Positions 57,734-64,000 of a stretch of 64,000 bases of DNA are shown in pieces. How positions within the stretch are numbered: the first letter of the stretch is position 1; each line of letters opens with the position of its first letter. The notes beneath the pieces were generated by a model that had not been told where the DNA came from, made no database searches, and was given only the letters and a program-made list of their open reading frames with translations. This DNA is from an uncultured Pelagibacteraceae bacterium (GTDB lineage: Bacteria > Pseudomonadota > Alphaproteobacteria > Pelagibacterales > Pelagibacteraceae), in assembly GCA_902524595.1 (NCBI GenBank), contig CABZDS010000001.1, positions 124,001 to 188,000 on the forward strand, written 5' to 3'. Made by a program: the position numbers and the translations under genes.

Positions 57734-59143
57734 ATGAAAAATAATCTTAACAACATTAAATCAGACAATATTAATAAGATTGATTGGAAATTATTACAAA
57801 ATGAAATGAAAAATAAATTTGGTTCTGAGATTTATGATAGTTGGTTAAAAAAAATTGATTTGGTCGACGAGTTTAAGAATTATGTTTTGTTGTCTGTTTC
57901 GACTAGATTTATTAGAGATTGGATAACTTCAAGATATTTAGATCAAATATTACAAATAATTAAATTTTATAAAAAAGATATTTCTAGAATAGAGTTTGTT
58001 ATTAACGATAATATAAGGACCGAAAATAGTAATGAAATAAAACAAGATAATTTATCAGATAATGAAAAAATTTCTTTTATCAAAGACTCGTATCTTCAAT
58101 ATAATAGAATTGACCCAAATAAAAATTTTGAAAATTTCTTGCTAGGGAAAAGTAATAAACTAGCTTTTGAAGCTGCAAAAAAAGTTTCAGAGCAAATAGC
58201 ACACTATAACCCTTTATATATTTATGGTGGAGTTGGTATGGGTAAGACACATTTGTTGAATGCAATTGGTTTAAGTTTGAAAGAAAAAAATAAAGTAATG
58301 TTTATTTCAGCTGAAAGATTTATGTATCAATTTGTAAAATCAATAAAATCCAACGATATGGTAAAGTTTAAAGAGTATTTTAGAAATACAGACATATTTT
58401 TGATTGATGACATTCAATTTATGAACGGAAAAGAAGCTATGCAAGAAGAGTTTTTCCATACATTTAATGTTTTGCTAGAGAAAGGATCTCAAATTATTAT
58501 ATCAGCAGATAGACCACCAAACAAATTAACTAGAATACAAGAGAGAATCAAATCTAGATTTTCAGGAGGACTAGTAGTTGATATCCAAAATGCCGATTTT
58601 GAATTAAGATACAATATAATAAAATCTAAAAACGATGACCTCAAAATTCATGATCCAAATAATATTCAAATTAGTGACGAAATCATAAAATTTATTAGTA
58701 CAGAAATTAGTACTAGTATCAGAGAACTTGTAGGTGCATTTAATAGAATAGTATCCTTCTCAAGAATTTATGGAAAAACTCCTTCGATGTCAGAAGTAAA
58801 AGTAATATTAAAAGATCTCTTAAATTTAACTGAAAATAAAGTTGATATAGATAATATTCAAACAATAGTCTGTAAATATTTTAAAATAAGTAAAAATGAA
58901 ATGCTTTCTCCAAGAAGGTCAAGATATCTTGTAAGACCAAGACAAACAGCTATTTATTTGGCAAAAATGCTGACATCTAAATCTTTACCAGAAATAGGTC
59001 GATCATTTGCTAATAGAGATCACACAACTGTTATTCATTCAGTTAAAACAATAGAAAAATTAAGAAAAGACGATAATGAATTAAATTTAAGCATTGATAG
59101 CCTGAAGAATAAAATATTATACAAACAAGAAAATGAAATTTAG
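57734..59143 (+). CDS. dnaA: Chromosomal replication initiator DnaA
   Basis: The 469-residue protein has the N-terminal DnaA_N domain (about 15-75), the linker, the AAA+ domain with NPLYIYGGVGMGKTHLLNAIG (Walker A) and IFLIDDIQFMNGKEAMQEEFF (Walker B), the ISADRPPNKLTRIQERIKSRF box VI region, and the C-terminal DNA-binding signature EIGRSFANRDHTTVIHSVKTIE. It opens oriC. The end overlaps dnaN by 11 bases, a tighter link than usual. It lies about 57 kb from the parS-parAB locus. Confidence 0.98.
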   Translation: MKNNLNNIKSDNINKIDWKLLQNEMKNKFGSEIYDSWLKKIDLVDEFKNYVLLSVSTRFIRDWITSRYLDQILQIIKFYKKDISRIEFVINDNIRTENSNEIKQDNLSDNEKISFIKDSYLQYNRIDPNKNFENFLLGKSNKLAFEAAKKVSEQIAHYNPLYIYGGVGMGKTHLLNAIGLSLKEKNKVMFISAERFMYQFVKSIKSNDMVKFKEYFRNTDIFLIDDIQFMNGKEAMQEEFFHTFNVLLEKGSQIIISADRPPNKLTRIQERIKSRFSGGLVVDIQNADFELRYNIIKSKNDDLKIHDPNNIQISDEIIKFISTEISTSIRELVGAFNRIVSFSRIYGKTPSMSEVKVILKDLLNLTENKVDIDNIQTIVCKYFKISKNEMLSPRRSRYLVRPRQTAIYLAKMLTSKSLPEIGRSFANRDHTTVIHSVKTIEKLRKDDNELNLSIDSLKNKILYKQENEI

Positions 59144-60245
59144 TGTTAATCAACAAGATTTGCAAAAATCTTTAGGTTACTGTCAGGGTGTAATAGAAAA
59201 AAGAAGCACTTTACCTATTCTTTCAAATATTTTGATAGAGGTAGCAAATTCAAAGTTAAAAATTACAGCAACAGATTTAGATTTAATTTTTGTAAATGAA
59301 ATTTCAAATATTAAAATTTTCGAAGAGGGAAAAACTACTACTTCATCATCAATTATGTTTGATATTATAAGAAAAATACCCTCTGGTAGTCAGATAAATT
59401 TTGAAAACACTGGAGAGAGTAAATTACAATTAGAGACAAATAAATCCTTATTTAATTTAAATTCAATTAATGCATCAGAATTTCCAATTACAGATGAAAA
59501 TTTTAATGAAAATGAATTTACTATAAATTCAAAAGATTTACTAAAACTTTTAAACAAATGTAAATTTTCGATTTCGAACGATGAAACAAGGCATTATCTT
59601 AGTGGTATTTTTTTTCATCAGACCCAAACAGATGATAAGAATTTTTTAACTGCAGCCGCAACAGATAGTCATAGAATGTCTATTTCAAAAGTAAGACTAA
59701 AAAATAAAATTGAATTTGAACCGATAATACTTCCAAAAAAAACTATATTTCAATTATGTTCCCTTTTAGAGGATCATGATGGCGAAGTTAAAGTCTCAAA
59801 TATTAAATCCAAAATTAAATTTGAACTTAATAATAGTATTTTGATATCAAAATTAATCGATGGAAAATTCCCTAATTATATTCAGGTTATCCCTAGAGAA
59901 AATCAAAAAAAATTAGAAATTGATTTGAAATCTTTTTTAAACTCTGTAGATAGGGTAGCATCAGTTTCTCTAGATAAAAAAGATGGTGTAAAATTTAATT
60001 TGACTAAAGATAATTTAGATTTATCTGTCAATAACACTAACAGTGGTGATGGTAAAGAAAGCCTATCTGTAAAATTTGAGACAGATTTAGATATAAGTTT
60101 TAACTCTAGATATTTGCTTGATATAGCATCCCAACTCGACGGTGATAACATTGAAATATATTTGAAAGATACTGGATCTCCAGCTTTAATAAAAGATCCT
60201 GCAGACTTTGACAGTATTTACGTTGTAATGCCTATGAAAGGTTAG
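59133..60245 (+). CDS. dnaN: DNA polymerase III beta clamp DnaN
   Basis: The 370-residue sliding clamp has three similar domains. Landmarks are LQKSLGYCQGVIEKRSTLPILSNILIE, TDLDLIF, ATDSHRMSISK and the closing DSIYVVMPMKG, the usual C-terminal M-P-[MV]-[KR] end. Clamp rings hold polymerase on DNA and are loaded by the complex that includes HolA. The start lies within the end of dnaA. The recF and gyrB genes often found next are absent. It converges on plsC with a four-base overlap. Confidence 0.98.
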   Translation: MKFSVNQQDLQKSLGYCQGVIEKRSTLPILSNILIEVANSKLKITATDLDLIFVNEISNIKIFEEGKTTTSSSIMFDIIRKIPSGSQINFENTGESKLQLETNKSLFNLNSINASEFPITDENFNENEFTINSKDLLKLLNKCKFSISNDETRHYLSGIFFHQTQTDDKNFLTAAATDSHRMSISKVRLKNKIEFEPIILPKKTIFQLCSLLEDHDGEVKVSNIKSKIKFELNNSILISKLIDGKFPNYIQVIPRENQKKLEIDLKSFLNSVDRVASVSLDKKDGVKFNLTKDNLDLSVNNTNSGDGKESLSVKFETDLDISFNSRYLLDIASQLDGDNIEIYLKDTGSPALIKDPADFDSIYVVMPMKG

Positions 60246-60940
60246 TTAGCTAGACCAAGCTCGGAATATATTTCTTTTTGTAGTAATTTTACAAATTCTG
60301 TTTCCTCAATACCTGTATTAATTGGTTTTAGAATAGAAATAGTAATTGTTTTATTTGGCATCATTTTTCCAGATTTTGGCCATACTCTTCCAGAGTCAAT
60401 AGCAACAGGTTGACATTTTACATTTAATTCTCTGTAAATCCTTCCAACTCCCTTTTTAAAGGGAATAACTTCATCTGGTAGAACTCGAGTAGCTTGGGGA
60501 AAAACTATTATGGGTCTTTTTGTTTTCTCCATAGCTTGTTTAATTTTTTCAGTAAAATTAAGGTTTTCTTTGGAAACTTTATTTCTATTCACAGAAATAG
60601 AATCTATTTTTCTTAAATACCAACCGAATATCGGAATATTTAATAGTTCTTTTTTAAGAATAAAAATTGGAGAATTAAAAATTGTCTGTAAAAAGAAAGT
60701 TTCAAACATTGACTGATGAGAGGATGCTATAATGTAGTTCTCATCATTAATTATATTTTCTCGACCTTTAATTACTATGCTGGTTGAATAAAATATTTTT
60801 AAACAGAATGAGGACCAGTAACCAAAAAGCTTACCTCCAAAAAGAGTTATTTTCTTTGGTAGCATTAATGATGGAAGAAAAATAATGCATATGGATATTA
60901 ATCCAAAAAAAAATACACTTTTAAATAGGATGTTTCTCAT
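60242..60940 (-). CDS. plsC: 1-acyl-sn-glycerol-3-phosphate acyltransferase PlsC
   Basis: The 232-residue membrane protein has an N-terminal hydrophobic segment, the acyltransferase motif IIASSHQSMFETFFLQ (the H-x4-E form, also common in this family), KKELLNIPIFGWYLRKIDSISVNR and a IVFPQATRVLP segment standing for FPEGTR. It acylates lysophosphatidic acid to phosphatidic acid. It diverges from no gene and ends over the dnaN stop; lysA lies 13 bases upstream on the same strand. Confidence 0.92.
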   Translation of the reverse strand: MRNILFKSVFFFGLISICIIFLPSLMLPKKITLFGGKLFGYWSSFCLKIFYSTSIVIKGRENIINDENYIIASSHQSMFETFFLQTIFNSPIFILKKELLNIPIFGWYLRKIDSISVNRNKVSKENLNFTEKIKQAMEKTKRPIIVFPQATRVLPDEVIPFKKGVGRIYRELNVKCQPVAIDSGRVWPKSGKMMPNKTITISILKPINTGIEETEFVKLLQKEIYSELGLAN

Positions 60941-60953
60941 TAAATATTTAAAG

Positions 60954-62168
60954 CTAGACTATGTCTGCTATTTTTTGTCTTTTTCTAATAATCTGTACTT
61001 TATTTCCTTTAATCAAAATTTCAGCAGGCCTTAATCTTAGATTATAATTAGAAGATAATGAATAACCGTATGCACCAGTATCGCAAATAACCATAATATC
61101 ATTTTCTTTTATGTTCTGGAATTTCCTTTCGGTTAAAAATTTATCAGTTGTTTCGCATACAGGGCCAACAAATTCCAATATTTTCTTTGATTGTGATTTA
61201 TTTCTTACTGATGGAACTATTCTATGTTTTGCATTATACAAAGCTGGTCTTATCAAATCATTCATTGCCGCATCCAATATCACAAATGTTTTTGTCTTAT
61301 TATGTTTTAAATAAATTACTTTAGTTGCAAGAATACCAACATTTCCAATTATAGATCTTCCAGGTTCAAAAATTATTTTACAATTATATTTATTTTTAAA
61401 TTTAATTATTAATTTTTTATATTTTAAATAATCAAGTTTTTTTGCTTTATTGTCATAATTAATTCCCATCCCACCACCTAAATCAATAAACTCAAATTTA
61501 TAATCTAAATTTCTCAAAAGTTTATCAAGAACATTCAACATTTTTTCATAGGGTTTGTGATTTAATATTTGACTACCAATGTGAACACTTAAACATTTAA
61601 TGTTTATAAATTTTGAGTCTCTCATCAAATTAATAATTTTTATAAAAGTTTTCTTATCTACACCAAATTTATTCTCACTTTTGCCTGTAGAAATTTGTTT
61701 TAGTGTTTCAGCATCTGTATCTGGATTTAATCTCAGCCCTATATTAACAACTTTATTTACTTTTTTTGCAGCCTTTTCAATTGCTAAAACTTCACTCAAA
61801 GACTCAGAATTTATTAATAATATTTTTTGTTTAATTGCGTAATCAATTTCATCTTTCGTCTTACCAACTCCAGAGAAAACTATCTTGTTTTTATTAATAC
61901 CAGCTTTAAGTGATGCATATAATTCACCCTTTGAAACTACGTCTGCTCCAAGTCCAAGTTTTTTTATTTCTTTTAATAATGAAATATTAGAATTAGACTT
62001 TACAGAAAAACAAATTAAAGGTCTAATTTCATTAAAAGCTTTTTTAAAATTCACTATATTCTCTCTTAAATTTTTATATGAGTAGCAATATAGAGGTGTA
62101 TTAAATTTATTTGTTAGACTCTTAATATTTCTTCCTTCTATAAAAAAATTACTATTTATATATCTCAT
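60954..62168 (-). CDS. lysA: Diaminopimelate decarboxylase
   Basis: The 404-residue PLP enzyme has the Lys in ICFSVKSNSNISLL (about residue 58), SVHIGSQIL, the phosphate loop IDLGGGMGINY, FEPGRSIIGN, and VGPVCETTDKFL with the partner Cys. It decarboxylates meso-diaminopimelate to lysine. With dapB it covers two lysine pathway steps in this window. The start overlaps the lptM stop by four bases, giving the conserved argH-lptM-lysA order. Confidence 0.97.
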   Translation of the reverse strand: MRYINSNFFIEGRNIKSLTNKFNTPLYCYSYKNLRENIVNFKKAFNEIRPLICFSVKSNSNISLLKEIKKLGLGADVVSKGELYASLKAGINKNKIVFSGVGKTKDEIDYAIKQKILLINSESLSEVLAIEKAAKKVNKVVNIGLRLNPDTDAETLKQISTGKSENKFGVDKKTFIKIINLMRDSKFINIKCLSVHIGSQILNHKPYEKMLNVLDKLLRNLDYKFEFIDLGGGMGINYDNKAKKLDYLKYKKLIIKFKNKYNCKIIFEPGRSIIGNVGILATKVIYLKHNKTKTFVILDAAMNDLIRPALYNAKHRIVPSVRNKSQSKKILEFVGPVCETTDKFLTERKFQNIKENDIMVICDTGAYGYSLSSNYNLRLRPAEILIKGNKVQIIRKRQKIADIV

Positions 62169-62281
62169 AATACCTTTTGAATATTCTTACTTAATTCAGA
62201 TTTATATTCAGGATCACCTTTACGTCCACAAGCAACTACAAAATATAAACAAAGTATAATAATTAAAATTTTTTTACTCAT
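62165..62281 (-). CDS. lptM: LptM-like mini lipoprotein (38 aa)
   Basis: Below the ORF-track cutoff. The 38-residue product has a hydrophobic signal and lipobox LYFVVACGRKGDPEY, where the Cys starts a CGxKGxP-type motif seen in LptM (YifL) lipoproteins. LptM aids maturation of the LptDE translocon; lptE is also in this window. It overlaps argH by four bases (ATGA) and lysA by four, the same position lptM holds in other alphaproteobacteria. Only a short tail follows the motif. Confidence 0.85.
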   Translation of the reverse strand: MSKKILIIILCLYFVVACGRKGDPEYKSELSKNIQKVL

Positions 62282-63663
62282 TTTTTTGCTTTTTTTAACA
62301 TTTTCTTCACATTCTCAAAAGAAGTTCCGCCATAAGATTTTTTTGAATTAATCGAATTTTCTAGATTAAGTATTTTATAAACATTTAATGTTAATCTTGG
62401 CTCAATTTGATTAATTTCTTTTAATTCTAGTTCGTGAAGTTTTTTGTTTTTTTTTTCAGCTAAATTAATTATTTTTGCTGTCTGTATGTATGCCTTTCTA
62501 AATGGATACCCAAGCTCCCTTACAATGTGATCAGATAAATCTGTAGCTGTAGTAAATCCTTTTTCTGCAAGGGATAGCATACTTTTCTTATTTATTATTA
62601 AATTTTTTACTACATCATTCAACAATGATAGTGATATTTTTAATTGATCATTTGTTTTAAAAACAATTTCTTTGTCATCTTGTAGATCTTTAAAATATGA
62701 TAGAGGTAATCCTTTTAATATTGAAATCATGGAATTGATATTTCCTACAAAGGTTCCAGTTTTACCTCTTAAATATTCCAACGGATCTGGATTTTTTTTT
62801 TGTGGCATTATAGAAGAACCGGTTACCAATTTGTCATTTAAGGTTATCAAATTGAATGCATCTGAGTTCCAGATTATGAGTTCTTCGGCAATTCTTGAGA
62901 TATGCAAAGAGCAAGCTAGTGAAGAATACAAAAAATCTAACACAAAATCTCTATCAGATACAGTATCTACCGAATTGTTTGTTGGCTTTTTAAATTTAAG
63001 TTTTTTGGTGGTATAATATCTATCGATATTAAAAGAAGTTCCTGATAAGGCTCCAACTCCTAACGGATTTTCATCTAAAAACTCCAAATTATTCTTAAAT
63101 TTTTTCTTATCTCTCTTAAACATTTCAATATATGCTAGTAGATAATGTGCTAAAGATAATGGTTGTGCATTTTTTAAGTGCGTAAATCCAGGCATAATTG
63201 TTCTTACATTTTTTTTTGCAAGATTAATGATATTAGAATTTGTATTATCTAATAAAATTATAATTTTTTTGGTTGCCTCTTTTAACCATAATTTAAGGTC
63301 AGTAATTACCTGATCATTTCTAGATCTAGCAGTGTGAACATATCCAGCATCATCACCAATAAGTTCAAATAATCTATTCTCCACATTCATATGAATATCC
63401 TCTAAGTCATAATTAAAATTAAATTTCTTTTTGATAATTTCATTTTTAATTCTTTTTAATCCCCAAGTTATTTTATTTTTTATTCTAAAATTAATAATTT
63501 TCTGTTTGTAAAGCATTTCTGCGTGAGCAATTGATCCTTCAATATCCTCTTTAAATAGTCTCTTATCTACTGGTAATGAACCACCTACTTTTTTAAATAA
63601 AGTTGAGGCATTTTTTTTTATTCTTGCACCCCAAATTGGTTTATTGTTTTTATTTTTACCCAT
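62278..63663 (-). CDS. argH: Argininosuccinate lyase
   Basis: The 461-residue enzyme has IWGARIKKNASTLFKKVGGSL-like opening, EDIHMNVENRLFELIGDDAGYVHTARSRNDQV, GFTHLKNAQPLSLAHYLL, and the signature loop GSSIMPQKKNPDPLEYLRGK with the catalytic Ser. It splits argininosuccinate into arginine and fumarate. It heads a leftward argH-lptM-lysA-plsC run and is divergent from the TlpA-like gene over 19 bases. Confidence 0.97.
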   Translation of the reverse strand: MGKNKNNKPIWGARIKKNASTLFKKVGGSLPVDKRLFKEDIEGSIAHAEMLYKQKIINFRIKNKITWGLKRIKNEIIKKKFNFNYDLEDIHMNVENRLFELIGDDAGYVHTARSRNDQVITDLKLWLKEATKKIIILLDNTNSNIINLAKKNVRTIMPGFTHLKNAQPLSLAHYLLAYIEMFKRDKKKFKNNLEFLDENPLGVGALSGTSFNIDRYYTTKKLKFKKPTNNSVDTVSDRDFVLDFLYSSLACSLHISRIAEELIIWNSDAFNLITLNDKLVTGSSIMPQKKNPDPLEYLRGKTGTFVGNINSMISILKGLPLSYFKDLQDDKEIVFKTNDQLKISLSLLNDVVKNLIINKKSMLSLAEKGFTTATDLSDHIVRELGYPFRKAYIQTAKIINLAEKKNKKLHELELKEINQIEPRLTLNVYKILNLENSINSKKSYGGTSFENVKKMLKKAKK

Positions 63664-63682
63664 GTTATTCAGTTATAAATCT

Positions 63683-64000
63683 ATGAAATTTATATTTATA
63701 TTTATTAAAATAATATTTATTTACTTCATACCATTTAGTTTTTCATATTCAATAGAAGCGCCCAATATAAAAAATCTAATAATTTATGAGGAAAAACAAA
63801 AAATTAAGTTTTTTGACTTTCTAAATGAGGCTGGAAATAAAGTTAATTTGAAAGATTTCAAATCTGAATTAATTATTTTGAATTTTTGGGCAACATGGTG
63901 TGCTCCATGTAGAGAGGAAATGCCATCTTTAAATAATCTCCAATTATTGAATGATGAAAAAAAAATAAAAATTATCCCAATAAATATAGGTGGAGAAAAT
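63683..64000 (+). CDS. TlpA-type thioredoxin-fold protein (partial, 3-prime end outside window)
   Basis: The 106 visible residues begin with a signal or membrane anchor (MKFIFIFIKIIFIYFIPFSFS), then IKFFDFLNEAGNKVNLKDFKSELIILNFWATWCAPCREEMPSL with the WCAPC redox motif near residue 75. This is the TlpA/ResA/DsbE group that acts in the periplasm, often reducing disulphides for cytochrome assembly. The C-terminus lies outside. Position next to argH-lptM-lysA is the usual place of a TlpA-like gene in alphaproteobacteria. Confidence 0.9.
   Translation, partial: MKFIFIFIKIIFIYFIPFSFSYSIEAPNIKNLIIYEEKQKIKFFDFLNEAGNKVNLKDFKSELIILNFWATWCAPCREEMPSLNNLQLLNDEKKIKIIPINIGGEN

Overview
The window looks like a chromosomal segment from a SAR11-clade (Pelagibacterales) alphaproteobacterium. 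The DNA is very AT-rich, proteins are rich in Lys, Asn and Ile, spacers are mostly tiny or negative, and no unspaced stretch exceeds about 250 bases. Gene order matches known alphaproteobacterial blocks (nfu-tsaB-fur-miaB-phoH-ybeY-lnt-metK-nusA-infB-rbfA-rpsO-pnp; irr-fabA-fabB-fabI; grpE-dnaK-dnaJ; mnmG-rsmG-parA-parB). The clade assignment is inference from gene content and composition, not from a database search. I saw no insertion sequence, prophage, CRISPR array, tRNA or rRNA.

Layout. 0-7 kb: end of mnmG, then rsmG and parAB with two parS-type palindromes buried in mnmG and rsmG, followed by a leftward holA-lptE-leuS-DUF3576 block. 7-12 kb: an insulated major porin with its own promoter and intrinsic terminator, then small convergent and divergent pairs, including a 35-residue ArfA-like ribosome rescue gene. 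11-17.5 kb: a leftward operon grpE-dnaK-dnaJ-dapB-nth-PfkB kinase-2OG oxygenase. 17.5-28 kb: rdgB, an lpoA-like gene, rsmI, a BON lipoprotein, maeB, murJ, trpS, nfuA, and a glucosaminidase and a deacetylase for the envelope. 28-41.5 kb: the tsaB-to-pnp superoperon, trimmed of several genes usually found in it, with a hairpin plus T-run directly before nusA. 41.5-43.6 kb: an MBL-fold protein flanked by two related mini membrane proteins. 43.6-46.1 kb: fabI-fabB-fabA. 46.2-51.2 kb: a metal and peroxide cluster (irr, katG, an Asp/Asn hydroxylase-like gene, a 10-TM metal exporter, a Cys-rich mini protein) with candidate Irr and Fur operators. 51-56 kb: leftward ubiE-ubiB-coaBC-dut-moeB-SH3. 56-60 kb: mutM, rpsT, dnaA, dnaN. 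60-64 kb: plsC, lysA, lptM, argH and a truncated TlpA-type thioredoxin.

How it works together. Most genes are housekeeping: replication and partition (dnaA, dnaN, holA, parAB/parS), translation (leuS, trpS, rpsO, rpsT, infB, rbfA, rsmG, rsmI, miaB), protein folding, lipid and envelope building (fabA/B/I, plsC, murJ, lnt, lptE, lptM), lysine and arginine synthesis, and quinone and CoA synthesis. The main novelty candidates are regulatory or architectural: parS inside genes, a possible nusA autoregulatory attenuator, an ICE-like operator sitting in the katG promoter spacer, a Fur-box and direct-repeat region before an unrecognised Cys-rich peptide, a near-leaderless rpsT promoter, a palindromic ATGCAT that starts two divergent genes, and mini genes missed by the ORF track (arfA-like, lptM, two mini-TM proteins, the Cys-rich protein).
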